Shown: positions 48,561 through 59,533 of the stretch, piece by piece
Position numbering within the stretch: the stretch's first letter is position 1
Layout: each line of letters begins with the position of its first letter
Source of the DNA: Arthrobotrys musiformis
Taxonomy: Eukaryota > Ascomycota > Orbiliomycetes > Orbiliales > Orbiliaceae
DNA length: 64,000 nt
Assembly (NCBI GenBank): GCA_036971715.1
Contig: JAVHJL010000004.1
Coordinates: 1,426,001 to 1,490,000, forward strand
Reading direction: 5' to 3'
Program-made: the position numbers and the translations under genes
Notes under the pieces: model-generated
Told to the model about the DNA's origin: nothing
Database searches by the model: none
Seen by the model: the letters and a program-made list of their open reading frames with translations, nothing else

Positions 48561-50033
48561 ATGCCCGAGATTCTTGACTGCCCGCTTGAGATTCTCGATC
48601 TCATAATAGACGAACTAGCTCGTAGCCCCGCACTTCCTAGCGAGCTTGTGGATTCCGTGCACCAACGTTTATTCCGAAGGGTACTACCGCTTGGACGGAC
48701 TTGTCGCTTTTTCTACCAATATATCTTACCACGACTGTATTCGGATTGTTTTCTTGAATTCCGGGATATACTTGATGAGGGACCGGAATACCGCCTCTAT
48801 GACTCGTCGGTTCTGAGGACAATCAAGAGGTATAATGGGTTCTTTAAACATGGGGCTATGGTTAGGTACGTCCCGACTTTCGAAGAGGGTGCTACAATTA
48901 CTATAATGTAAAGGCACTCGCTAATTAAAATACCGAACTAGAAACCTCAATGTTAGATTTGGTGGGCGTGCAAATTGGATACCTCCAGCTCAATTTCAAG
49001 GATTGTCTGATAAGATCTGGTTTGATTTTCATGAAGTGTCACGGCCAGTCCCTTCTGTTCTTGAGGGGTTGGTGCCGAGATTTGACAATCTTAGGAGAGC
49101 TGAGTTTCAACGAGATATAGAGTCGAGGGGCTGCCTGGGCGAATTTGTCGAAGGACTTGGTTTGGTGTTATCTGGAGTTGCTTCCTTGACAGAGCTGGAT
49201 CTGTCAATTCAGTATAACGCCGATGATGAAAACGGCTGGGTCGAAAACTGGGAATACACTAAATATCCTTGCTCTGCTGCACAACTGCAGTACTTGAGTA
49301 TCTCAATCGAACCGAAGGTCCGATATCTGGATCCGGATCGGCGTCGGGAACCACTCGGTTGGGACGTCGAGTTTCAACAGAATTTATGGTTCATGGACTT
49401 CCTTGTCGGTTTACTTCGTTTACCATCCCGGACTGTGAGGACTCTTAACTTTGAGTTCATTTTCGAAGAATTCGAGAAAAGTCCACTCGCTTGTCGATCG
49501 TTGAACTATGGAGAACAGGACAAAACGGTAAAGGATGAAAAGCGTCTGGAGCTTCCACTCCTTGAGAAGTTGTATCTTACTCTCGGGGGTGGATGCCAAT
49601 ATGCATACTGGCGGTATTTCAAGGTGGTTCCTGAAGAAGTTAGGGATTTGAGTTTACAATTGGTTACCCTCCCCCGGGGCACCTGGTCGAACGTGCGTAT
49701 AACAGATATTGCTCCGCGGCTGGGGATTTGAATTTACTATTAAAGAGATGTGCAACTAACAGTCGACTTTTTGCAATCTAGGAAATAACTTTCATCAAAA
49801 GTTTTCCGAAACTTACAGCCTTGACTCTATATCACCCGCGCGATATAGAACCAGTAGAAGCTGTCGTTGCTTCTCGCGCACATTTCACTTGTTTGAAGGA
49901 ACTCACCGTTCTTTTATTTACGCCTTCTTCGCAAATAACGGCGATAATAGATAAATTCAAGAAAGACCCTTTGATTCAAATCGAAAAATTCGACTCATCC
50001 CCCGATTCTGCGACTATCTGTCTACAATTTTAG
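48561..50033 (+). CDS. F-box protein, array copy 4
   Basis: Three exons: 48561-48865, 48957-49692 and 49782-50033 (1293 nt, 430 aa, in frame). F-box: EILDCPLEILDLIIDEL, then GRTCRFFYQYILPRLYSDC after a loop longer than in other copies. Exon 2 starts RFGGRANWIPP and has LVPRFDNLRRAEFQ, SLTELDLSIQYNADDENG, SRTVRTLNFEFIF and ELPLLEKLYLTLGGG. Exon 3 is EITFIKSFPKLTALTLYHP with CLKELTVLLF. LVPRFDNLR is echoed by LLPRFDNLR in copy 5, so these two look closest. Same intron positions and phases as the rest of the array. Confidence 0.79.
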
Positions 50034-50550
50034 GAAACACTAGCTTGTATTTTTTTATTATTATTAATATTGGGGTTCTGGGTACGCAAATCTCTCTGGT
50101 TTACGAGACAAGACGCGAGTGGTATCGATATTAATGTTTAATATTTTATTTTATGGTCTAATTCGGTGTACATATAGCTCGATGTATACATATATCTTAG
50201 AGCTTTTACTGTATTTTTAATTAGTCTTGAGGTGTCAAGCCTTTGTGTCCGAAGCTACTTGCGTAGTGTCCTTCGCTACCGCAGCCGCACAGTGCTACAA
50301 AATTGCAACACGTGTGGTCTCGTTCCTATCGCAGACGGGATCATGCCAGCACACGATGCGGCGCGGCGAAAAGCCATTCGCGTATAGGATCTCGTATAGA
50401 TCTCATAGCGTGTCTACGACTATCCAAACAATCTACCTCTGTATGATATACAAGGGCATATAACCAGGGTTTTTATAGTACCGCTAATATAAACACTAGT
50501 ACTTAAAATTACCGACATATCTACATACGCACCATCCCCGGTATATCAAT
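50034..50550. other. Spacer between F-box copies 4 and 5
   Basis: About 520 AT-rich bases with no recognisable gene; promoter of copy 5 expected near its right end. Confidence 0.45.
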
Positions 50551-52135
50551 ATGCCACACATTCTCGAACTGCCTGACGAAGTCACCGACCTTATTTTAGA
50601 CGAGCTCGGCGAATCTCCAGACTGGAAACTCAAGCTGGCTGACGAGGTCACGGACCTTACTTTAGACGAGCTCGGCGAATCTCCAGACTGGAAACTCAAG
50701 CTGATGTTAACTTGCCGTCACTTCCGCCAGCTCGTGCTCCCGCGGTTCTATGCTACTTGCGGGCTCGGCTTTGGGCGGGGGGTCAGCGGGCCGGTGAGCG
50801 TTTTGTGCGATAGATCGGCCCGCACCATTTGGCGACTACACCAGGCTAACCCGCAGTACGGACAGCTAGTCAAGTAGGTCTTACTAGTTGCTTCGAAAAA
50901 TTCCATACATTCGGGCATAAGAATCAATTTTAACCAAGCTGATGGTAATAAATAATTGCTTAGGGTTCTCGATATCGAGTTCGGACGTAGGTATATTGCG
51001 AAAGGCCCGGTATCGAATGAAACCAGTGACTTTGAGACGACGAGATCCGTGCAATCGGTTTTCGGGCAATTGCTACCCCGTTTTGATAACCTCAGGACAG
51101 TCAAGTTGCGCAGATTCTTGATTCCCATGATGAATTCCGTGGGATTCAGGAATATATACTATACCCTTCGCGCAGTTCTATCATGCAGTTCTTTAAAGGA
51201 ACTGTCGATAGATATATCGCTGCTAACTGACCTTATGCGCGATAGCTACTGGGAAACCGAGGTACAGGAAGCTAGTCACAATTTGTTTTGCGCCAATTAC
51301 GGTGACCCTCTGGCGAACTTGGACAAGCTGGAGATCAGGTTGCATGAGAAAAAGTTCTATTCGCGGGATTTTGACGAATCCGCAGTCCCTAGTTTGATGG
51401 GGATCTTGGCAGATATGCTCGAGCAGCCGTGCCGAAGCTTGGGATCGTTGCTTTTCAAGTATGAAGTTTGGTCCTTCGGCCACGCTAGCGCTCGAAGACG
51501 GGATCATTTCGAATTCATTCCGGAGGTACGGGTTGGTGGCCGTTTGAGGCTACCTAGGTTAAAGACGTTGATGCTTAGCATGGGCGATGGGGGGAGACGG
51601 CTTTTTGAGCAATATTTCGATTTCGATTTTAGAGGTATCAAGTCGCTTTCACTAGCGGATCTTCCGGTAGAAAATTCACTTGTGCGTGAGCATATACCAA
51701 CCCACTAAGTCCCCCGAGCTTGTTCAATTTGTCGCTAACGATTCCTTGAATCCGAGCCCTGTCGTTTGTATCATCTAAATATAGGGCCTTGATTTCCTCC
51801 AAAAGTTTACAGGTTTATCTACATTCCATGTTCGCTTGTCCTCGGACACTGACTTAGAGTCCTGGTGCGCCAACGCAACTTCACTGCGAAAGGCGTGCCC
51901 AAGTTTGAGAAAAGTGGCGATATTTGGGTATTTCGATGCCGAAGATCCTATTGTGGGCGGGATTGTCAAAAAATATTGCGAAACGCACAACGCCCGCATT
52001 GAGAGGTTTAAGGTCCCGCAAGGTTTTGCGGTTAGCAATGTAGACCTTTTGTTTGGCTTCTCGGTCTCAATGCTAGGGCAAGCCATACAGGACGACGACA
52101 GTAAACTTTACTTCTATCATCCCTACGCAGCTTGA
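50551..52135 (+). CDS. F-box protein, array copy 5, with an internal duplication in the F-box
   Basis: Three exons: 50551-50873, 50964-51681 and 51785-52135 (1392 nt, 463 aa, in frame). The N-terminal F-box (HILELPDEVTDLILDELGES) is followed directly by a second copy of its own first 22 residues, from a 66-nt tandem duplication, before LMLTCRHFRQLVLPRFYATC. Exon 2 begins KVLDIEFGRRYIAKG and has LLPRFDNLRTVKLRR, SLKELSIDISLL, NLDKLEIRLHEKKFY and RLPRLKTLMLSMGDG, an LRR-like series. Exon 3 begins GLDFLQKFTGLSTFHV with SLRKVAIFGYF. Introns match the other copies. Whether the enlarged F-box still binds Skp1 is open. Confidence 0.79.
50575..50706 (+). repeat. 66-nt tandem duplication within the F-box
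   Basis: Units 50575-50640 and 50641-50706 differ at only a handful of bases; each encodes DEVTDLxLDELGESPDWKLK plus two residues. It is in frame, so it lengthens rather than breaks the protein. Confidence 0.95.
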
Positions 52136-52460
52136 GATCTTGTATAAATAATCACATAGTCTTTGTTCTACAAGCCAATCGCTAATTTTATCTACTATCT
52201 CCCCTTCTTCTTTTTTTGAAACACATGGTCGACACGTTGTAGTTTTGCCATGAGCCTGACTAGTTTTGAGTCTATGAGCCAGTTCCTGGTGATTATGATG
52301 CAACGGCATTTCTTTCGCCTTCCTAAGTTTATAAGCCCTTAAAATAAATCTCTAATACATCAAACCCACCGAGCTTTCAAACGAGACCTCCGCAATTCAT
52401 ATTAATATCCAGCTGCCTCAATAAAGCCAGAAATTCCGATTTACGAGACAACAATCCACC
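52136..52460. other. Spacer between F-box copies 5 and 6
   Basis: 325 bases, the shortest spacer of the array. Nothing beyond the expected terminator and promoter. Confidence 0.45.
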
Positions 52461-54136
52461 ATGGTGTCTCGTATTACAGAAGAAGAACCATTGCGAGGGA
52501 GGGTACATATTCTCAGCCTCCCGACGGAGATCCTCGAACCCATATTAAAGGAAGCAGCAGGACCGATACAAACGACACGGTGTTTGGATGATTACCGGCA
52601 AACCGCCTCTTCCCAGATCCTGAAAATTTGCTTGACATGCAAACGATTCTATGAGATTGCTGGGAGTCAGTTATATCAACTATGTTTGGTCAACTATATC
52701 CGAAATCCGAAGCTGGTATGGGGGGCACGGCCGTCCGCGGACCTAGTAGATGCGAGCTATTCAGTGTTCCTGTCACCCCAGGATGCGAGCAGCCGACATC
52801 AGAATCTAGATCATCGCTGGATATTTTTGAAATATGCCAGTTGCGTAAGGTGGGATCTCCGCCCTCTTTCTGTTCACTCCTCGTAAAATTGCAATGGCCG
52901 AGTACTTGAAGCCACATCCTGTCGTTACAACCTTTTAAGTGATACAGGTAGTGGAATACAAGTGCTTAATAACTGTGCTTGGGCGCTAACAAAACTCGTA
53001 TCGGTATATATAGAACTTTACGAATCGAATCTGCAGAAGTGATCTTCTACTACCCCAATGGCTATCCAAGACCTTGCCCAAGCCCCACGCCCGCCCTCCC
53101 GCATTTGTTCACAGGACTCGCTCCGAGACTAACTCGTTTGACAACCCTAACTATCTCCCGCTCTCCAGTCGACTACGGCGTCCCACTCCTCGACTTCTTC
53201 CAATCCCTCCAACTCATCTTGTACAACTGTACAACCCTTCGGGCCCTCTCAGTCTCAATCGCATATTGCGAGCATGAGTCGAGTTTGTCGAGGGAGCTAT
53301 GTAACAGCATTCTTAAATACCCCCAAGGCTCTCATCCCCGCTATCCAGCCCTCAAAGAAATTACCGTATCGATCAGCCATAGAAGAGAAACCTATCCAAG
53401 GGGCAAAATAGCCCACATATGGCCGCTGGAGCTACTTGGAGCAATGTTAAAGTGTTCTTCCAAGACCGTGACAAAACTAACTGTCTCTGCCACCGTGTGT
53501 TGTCCGCATGAACTATTGCTTGCCGGGGGGTGGTTGGACGTTACGCCGTTGCAACACGTAGATACTTCCGACATGGACTCGGATTACGCTGCCTTTAAGT
53601 TAGGGGAGATGGGAAAATGGGAGATGCCAGCGGTGACCCAGGTGGTATTGTCGATGGATGTGGATAGTTGGAGGGTTCTCGATAAATATTTTGCAATTCC
53701 TTTAGCGCAGGTGACCGAGGTCGGCTTTAACGTTGGGTGTGGGTGGAGAAGGTGGTGCGAGGTAATATAGCTGACTCCCCTCCTCGAGCTTGATTGTACA
53801 CCAAATACTAACTACATACAGGTAGTCGACGAAATGAACCTCGAGATTTTCCCCAATCTTCAATCTCTGAGAGTCAACAGTAGCACATCGCCTCGAGAGC
53901 TCGGCAGGATCCTCTGCGGCATGGATACGGAAGCCCATCTGGAAAGGTGTCAGAATCTCAGCAGGATCGAGGCTGTGATTGATGGCCCTTTCGCACCTCA
54001 TAGATCTGATGATTCCCCCTATCAAGATTTTTTGAAGGGTATTAAGATAGGATATGGGGTCCTGAATTTACCTCTCGACAGGGTTATATCGATGGATCGC
54101 GAGTTAGGACGTTCTGGGTGGAGTGTGATCTTTTAA
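52461..54136 (+). CDS. F-box protein, array copy 6
   Basis: Three exons: 52461-52849, 53014-53761 and 53822-54136 (1452 nt, 483 aa, in frame). F-box: HILSLPTEILEPILKEA, with ICLTCKRFYEIAGSQLYQLC after a longer loop. Exon 2 starts RTLRIESAEVIFYYP, then LFTGLAPRLTRLTTLTISRS, TLRALSVSIAYCEHES, ALKEITVSISH, SKTVTKLTVSATVC and MPAVTQVVLSMDVD, the LRR-like series. Exon 3 is VVDEMNLEIFPNLQSLRVN onward. The first intron (164 nt) has a GCTAAC branch-like site and the same phase 2 as the others. Last gene of the same-strand array; its 3' flank resembles sequence at the start of the second divergent module. Confidence 0.79.
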
Positions 54137-54831
54137 ACCGTGCGGCAACTCATCTGGGCTTGCAGTTCTTGTTGTATTTTTGCCAGTTAGGCTAGCTTGT
54201 TTAGGAAATTCGACAGATTTGGGGTGAATCTTGACAGCAAAATTTTATTATTAAACCCCTAAACTACCTATCATTAACTATATATACAAATTTATCCAGC
54301 GAAGGTTTGTATCTTTCCATTAAAGGATATAAGCTTCTAGATACCTAGCTAAGGTGCTGACTTAGCTAGGTAGTTGTAGCTGTAGCCGCATAGATACAAG
54401 TAGCAAGCAGCGCTTTGAAAGCTTCCCTAAGCAGAAGATCTAAGATATATTGTTTACCTGAGTATCCATGTGGCGCAGATAGATAGTATATGTAGGTAGT
54501 CATAGGAGCCGTATATTAGCTATAGTGCTAGTTGGCTGCGTTTTGAGGCCCTCAATTACAAACACGGGCCAAGGCTAGAAGTTGGATAGTGCTTTGCGTA
54601 GAATGCAAGATGAATATGGCCGGCCATAAATATTATAAAATTTCGATCGAATCAATTTGAGATATTAATTCATACACCCGCGCGACCGTTTGGTGTTTAT
54701 TTTGAAGGTAAAATCCTTTTACTTCTCGTCCTCCTGAATATGCAAGGCCACTAGTAGAATATGCCAGTGTAGGCTGTAGCTTGTTGCTATAGATATAGCT
54801 ATGACTGGTACCATACACGTGAATTATATTA
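54137..54831. other. Spacer with a segment repeated ~4 kb downstream
   Basis: About 700 bases. The stretch 54148-54240 is clearly similar to 58115-58210 (shared TTGTTGTATTTTTG, GCTAGCTT and GAAATTC steps). A CTAGATACCTAGCTAAG patch lies near 54338-54354. No gene. Confidence 0.55.
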
Positions 54832-55734
54832 TTAATCATCTTGTTCAGAAAACAAAAAAAGGTAGAAATCCTCCGTTATTCTGGGGCCACCGGGGCTAAC
54901 CCTTCCCTTCACTCGGCTCCAGCTTACAATCCGTGTGCGTCTACCTTCTTTTATCGCGTCGGAATATTCCCTTTCTTCCTGCAGGCGCTTTCCAGCCTTC
55001 TTAGCCAGTTCGTTTATCGCATCCCTAACGCTGAAATTGTGTGTCCGTAATACCAAACGCGCGTACTGCCTTTGGTCCGATGCACCATTTTCAGATATAT
55101 TTTTGGAGACATCGTCCCCAGGGTGCGTGAGGTTGTAGTGAAGGATAATTTCTGGATCATCGTCTTCAGATTTCGCCAGGGCCAAGCTCTCGCAACCGTC
55201 GCAATAGCAGTTGTAGGAAGCCTTGCCATCCTCATCGGTCTCGTCGTCCTCGTCGTCCTCGTCGTTCAGCATTAAGCTCCTATCAATATCCGGCATGAAC
55301 ATAACCGGTTCATCCAACATGGGGGATGTCGTAATATCAATTGGTACGCATTCATGTTTTTCCTTCTCGCCGTCGGAAAAATAAGTGATGTGTTTCCTCG
55401 GATATCTCATGCTGTCTTCAACAATATCCCCCGCGAAGGGATTCCCTCGGGTATGAATTAATTCCACCAGCAGACCGTTCTTGAAAGTGCATGACAATGA
55501 GTTATCTCTGAAAATTCCGTGCAAGGCGAAGTCCAGGGTTTCACCGCTACCAGCCGATCTTATGCGACCACAATAACGGGCCTTTCGGAGGGATCTGGTA
55601 CCCATGATGACGCCCTGCCAGAGAGCGCATGTTTGACTAGCGGATAATTGGTCGTTGAAATCGAGGTACCCGAAAATTTGTGATAGAGTCTCGACCGGGA
55701 GGTGGAGAGATCCAGGTCTCGGTTGTAGGTGCAT
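54832..55734 (-). CDS. F-box protein, divergent module copy A
   Basis: Single exon, 300 aa. F-box at residues ~9-45: LHLPVETLSQIFGYLDFNDQ, LSASQTCALWQGVIMG. The middle has LSCTFKNGLLVELIH and VMFMPDIDRSL, then an acidic Asp/Glu run (about residues 160-175) followed directly by NCYCDGCESLA, a CxCxxC motif. After that come LHYNLTHPGDD and LRTHNFSVRDAINELAKKAG. No LRRs. Every block recurs in the copy at 58583-59533, so it is a true paralogous pair. It shares a 713-base divergent spacer with the plus-strand partner. Its family beyond the F-box is unknown to me. Confidence 0.83.
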   Translation of the reverse strand: MHLQPRPGSLHLPVETLSQIFGYLDFNDQLSASQTCALWQGVIMGTRSLRKARYCGRIRSAGSGETLDFALHGIFRDNSLSCTFKNGLLVELIHTRGNPFAGDIVEDSMRYPRKHITYFSDGEKEKHECVPIDITTSPMLDEPVMFMPDIDRSLMLNDEDDEDDETDEDGKASYNCYCDGCESLALAKSEDDDPEIILHYNLTHPGDDVSKNISENGASDQRQYARLVLRTHNFSVRDAINELAKKAGKRLQEEREYSDAIKEGRRTRIVSWSRVKGRVSPGGPRITEDFYLFLFSEQDD

Positions 55735-56447
55735 TTTTGCTAGCTTAAGGGCCCCGAGAGGTTCGAATAAAGATTTGTCGCGACGTGGAGGTTCTCAGCC
55801 AGGTCGGTTGTATGCTTGAATGAACCAACAGTCGAGTTCGGATTAATTTGTGAAACCCACCGCAAGTGGCCAGCGGGTAATGTGGTCAAATATACACATA
55901 ACCAACTTCCCTTCGTAATCTATAGTTTTACAATGCGGGACCTAGGACACCTCAGGTTGGGCTAGGCTGTCTGAGCTTTGTCATTTTCTAGGCTCGAATC
56001 CGCCATTTTCTTTGAAGGATGACAGCTGTACAACATGCAACGCAGATACTAATATACTTGCAAGCGCGCCAGGTTTGTAAACGGATAGGCGAACCAGCTA
56101 ATTTACCTGCGAGCCAGAACATCGCCCGGGGTCGCTTCAACCACAGCTCAGCTGGTAACGCCGTTCGTAAACGGGGATATATATGCAGGCCATGACTCTA
56201 TGCGGCCGGCTTCAAAAGTACTCTTTTATTGAATTCCCAAGATTTCTTCTGGCATAGCTATGCATCGATGCTTGTCTTAAGTTTAAGAGTACCTAGGTAT
56301 CTAATCGCACCCAAGACGCACATATTCAGATAACTAATTCCATATATATACACCCGCTACTCACCCCCCGAGAGAAATTCAAATTCCGCGCGGAGATTGG
56401 TATCATAAATAGAGACTTTAGAATCTACCCAGGGAGGAGAAAAGGGA
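55735..56447. promoter_or_regulatory. Divergent spacer of module A
   Basis: Head-to-head promoter region for the F-box (-) and its partner (+). The block 56114-56175 (CCAGAACATC, GGGTC, CGTTCGTAAACGG) is repeated at 59797-59857 in module B, so it was duplicated with the genes and may be functional. A GAGTACCTAGGTATC patch lies at about 56287-56301. Confidence 0.55.
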
Positions 56448-57802
56448 ATGAGAAAAGCAAAAAGAGAACCCGTTACCATGTCTGAAGACGAGTTATCTGA
56501 CGGGCTATCTGACTTATCCGATATATCCGACATACCCGACGACCTATCCGACCTATCTAAAGAGCTTTTGCTTCTAGATGATTATAAAGGGACATCAACC
56601 GGCCACAGTCAACCCCAACTTCACCATAAAGAGGCGCCAACGGGGGGATCTCTGCCTCATGGTGAAAAGACATCAACCGAGCAATCCCTATCTGATCATG
56701 AAGAGACATCAACTAAGAAGCTTTCGCCTGATCGTGGAGAAACACCGGTCAGGGAATATCTATCTGATCACGAGGAGGCGTCAACCAACGGGTCTGCATA
56801 CTACAGCGACCGCGATACCCTAGAATGCGACCAGCTGCCCTCCACTGACGAACCTGGGCCTAAGTTCGAGTTCGAGCGGAAAAAACTCCGGCCCAAACAC
56901 GCAGAACTACTCCTCCAAGATCACGTACAAGATGTCACTTTCAAATACTGCGGAGCCTGGAAAACCTTTGTCCCCCATCTCCGTTCCCTAACCAATAGCG
57001 TGAAGCTACGTCATCTCAGCATCGTCGCTAGAAACAAGACACTCACAGCTATAGTTCCCTTCCTGGAACTTTTGGAACCCGGTTTAGAGTCCTTTGTTCT
57101 CTTCCTAGACCACGTGGAATATAAGGCAAGTCGGGCTAGAAAAAAGAAATATCCTATAGACGATCAATTGATATTAAAACACGCGCCGACACTTCGACAC
57201 TTCGGAATCCACGAAATGGAAGGCAAGATGCACGATACGGAATTCGCGGTCCCCCAAAACGGCACATTCCGTAATGGACCGATCGCTCAAGTCTGCAATT
57301 TGGAAGGATTGTCCATCTCAGTGAAGATGCAACTGTGGGTATGTGTTCAGGTTTTTTTTCGCCCAGTAAATGGTGGTAATTTTGATGCTAAAAAAATGAC
57401 ATTGCGTTACAGCCCTACGAGGACCATACCATATCCGGGGACTTCGACGGTCTCCCCTGGGATAAATTAAAAATATTGCACATAATCCCACATTCTTGGT
57501 GGTATGATGTTAGAGAATCTAATACTGGGGGCAGCTATTTTTCGCCTTCGATTGAAACGCATACAGCTGTATTTCTGCGGGAGGTCCCGGGGGCTCAGGC
57601 CAAAAAGCCGTGCCTCAGGTATATAATAGTTGGAACGGACAGTCCAAAGAATATATTCCTGTATAAAGTCATATGGAAGAGGAATAGATCGGTGGAGAGG
57701 AGGTCGGAGTGGTATCCGATGTTGCGTGAAGTAAAGGAGGAGGAAATTCGCAAGGTTTCCAGGCTGTGGCTGACATGTCCTGAGTATGATGATCCCTGGT
57801 AA
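56448..57802 (+). CDS. LRR-like protein without F-box, partner gene of divergent module A
   Basis: Two exons (56448-57338 and 57413-57802) join in phase 0; 426 aa. I do not recognise a named family. The N-terminus is acidic and Ser-rich with repeated LSD triplets (residues ~12-40). A series of ~16-residue degenerate repeats around HEETST/LSD follows (about 40-105). A compact conserved domain begins at KLRPKHAELLLQDHVQDVTF and continues with LRHLSIVARNK, FLELLEPGLESFVLF, LILKHAPTLRHFGIHEMEG and LEGLSISVKMQLW. Exon 2 has PYEDHTISGDFDGLPWDKLK, LRYIIVGTDS, RRNRSVE-like KRNRSVERRSEWYPMLRE and KVSRLWLTCPEYDD. The spaced LxxLxI pattern recalls the LRR part of the neighbouring F-box genes. The start could be Met11 (MSEDELS). 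Confidence 0.75.
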
Positions 57803-58582
57803 ACTGGAATCCGGGCGTGGGATCAAGGTGGAAAGCTACTTTTATAAAGAGTGTTCTCGGAATCACTTCCTTGTCATTAGTGGTGCATCTAATAAAGTGT
57901 TCTGGGGGAGTGTGATTTCTGAACCTTCTTAACACACATATATATATGTGTATGTGTGTATGTGTATGTATGTATGTGGTCTCGAGGCCAGACGGTGTGC
58001 TTAATATATATGTATGCACCTACATATACATGCAAGTTGAGAAGTTTGTAGCCTCGAGACCAGGCGCGCGCTCCAGAAGTTTGGCGACGAGACAAATGCG
58101 CATGTACATACATACGTTAATTCATCTGAGATTGAGGTTTTTGTTGTATTTTTGGAGGGCGTGCTAGCTTATTTAAGAAATTCAACTGATTCGAGGTTCA
58201 ATTCAAGGTCTATTCATAGCCGGGGGCCACTCACCTGTAACAGTATACCTAATTTAGCGTTTACCTAACTGTGGAGACAGTAGGTATAGCTATATATAGA
58301 CCCGCAGCTAAAATTTATGAGATAGGAAGATGAAGATAGAAGATATATATATAGATATGCATATGTATTAGAAGCCTTTGGCCTAGCTTTAGGCCTCAGA
58401 CTCTATATATAGATCTAAGATGTGAGGATACATGTTGTGATAGAACCAGAACCTCGCATCCAACGTTTCCCGATCTCATACCCCGCCCTTCTGCCTCAAA
58501 CGGACTGCAGTTATAGTTAACGCAATCCCTGGTTAGATACTTTTAGTTTTTATAGTACCTGTAGTTAGGGAATGGATTCTCA
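57803..58582. other. Spacer between modules A and B, with AT/GT microsatellite
   Basis: Contains a TATATATGTGTATGTGTG-type microsatellite at about 57939-57977 and the segment 58115-58210 that matches 54148-54240. No gene. Confidence 0.55.
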
Positions 58583-59533
58583 TTATCGATTTCTAAAATA
58601 CAGGTAAAGATAGTTCTCCCCTTCTGCTTCAGCGCTGCTGGAGTCGGTTTCCTCCTTCTTCGAACCCCTTTTAGTCCATCTGGCCATCTTATTTATCACA
58701 TCCGCAACATTGAGGTTGTGTGCCTTTAGGGCCACGGTTTTAGAAGGCCGGTATCTATCCCTAGGAAGCTCATTCACACTTTTAGGGGCTTCTTCCCCCG
58801 GATACGTGAGCTTGTAATACATTCCGATTTGTGGTTCATCGTCCTCTCTCAACAAAGACAGCGCCGCGCAAGCATCGCAATAGCACGTGTAGCCATCTTT
58901 GTCTTTATACTCATTACAATAGCTATCATCATCATCATCATAATCATCACCGTTGTTGCTGTCGTCTTCTTCCCCATCGCTTTCTTCGGCCTCGTTGTCT
59001 TCTTCTTGATCGTTTTTATTCTTGATAATTTCCTTCTCGTCGTATTTTATTATTTCGGCCTTTTCGTCTCCGTCTTCGTCGTCATCTGGAGGTAGGTCCC
59101 TCTCGATATCTGGGATGAACATCACCGACTCGTTCAGGAACGGGGAGCCCATCATATCGGTTGGCGCACAATTGTTCTCTTTAATCTCATCGTCGGAAAG
59201 GTATCTGATGTGTTTTCCGGGATTGTTTCTGCAGTGGATTAATCCCACCAGCTGGTCCCCCTTGAAGGTACAGGATAGCGAAGAGGGTTTGCTGAAGAGC
59301 CCGTGTACTAGAAAGGGGGTCTCGTATCCGTTCGCTGTCCATGCGGAATCACGGTAGCGGTGTTTTCGGATGGATCTGATGCTGATGATGATATTTTGCC
59401 AGAGGGAGCATGCTCGGCTTGCGGAGAGTTGGTCTTCGAGGTCGAGGTATGTGAGGATTTGAGAGAGGGTTTCTATGGGGAGGGTGGGGGCCGGTTGGGA
59501 TTGTGGCATTTTGCGGGGTGGATACATGTACAC
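58583..59533 (-). CDS. F-box protein, divergent module copy B
   Basis: Single exon, 316 aa; Met9 (59509) aligns better with the start of copy A. F-box: TLPIETLSQILTYLDLEDQ, LSASRACSLWQNIIIS. It shares LSCTFKGDQLVGLIH, VMFIPDIERDLPP, TCYCDACAALSL (the same CxCxxC motif), YYKLTYPGEE and LKAHNLNVADVINKMARW with copy A. The acidic region between the VMFIPDIE block and the CxCxxC motif is much longer here (about 65 Asp/Glu/Lys/Asn-rich residues against ~20). Conserved ends with a variable acidic middle suggest both copies are maintained as proteins. Function unknown beyond likely Skp1 binding. Confidence 0.83.
   Translation of the reverse strand: MYMYPPRKMPQSQPAPTLPIETLSQILTYLDLEDQLSASRACSLWQNIIISIRSIRKHRYRDSAWTANGYETPFLVHGLFSKPSSLSCTFKGDQLVGLIHCRNNPGKHIRYLSDDEIKENNCAPTDMMGSPFLNESVMFIPDIERDLPPDDDEDGDEKAEIIKYDEKEIIKNKNDQEEDNEAEESDGEEDDSNNGDDYDDDDDSYCNEYKDKDGYTCYCDACAALSLLREDDEPQIGMYYKLTYPGEEAPKSVNELPRDRYRPSKTVALKAHNLNVADVINKMARWTKRGSKKEETDSSSAEAEGENYLYLYFRNR

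Noticed and set aside
57889..58113. Small frames over the GT/AT microsatellite
   Set aside because: Repeat-derived Tyr/His/Thr strings, no gene.
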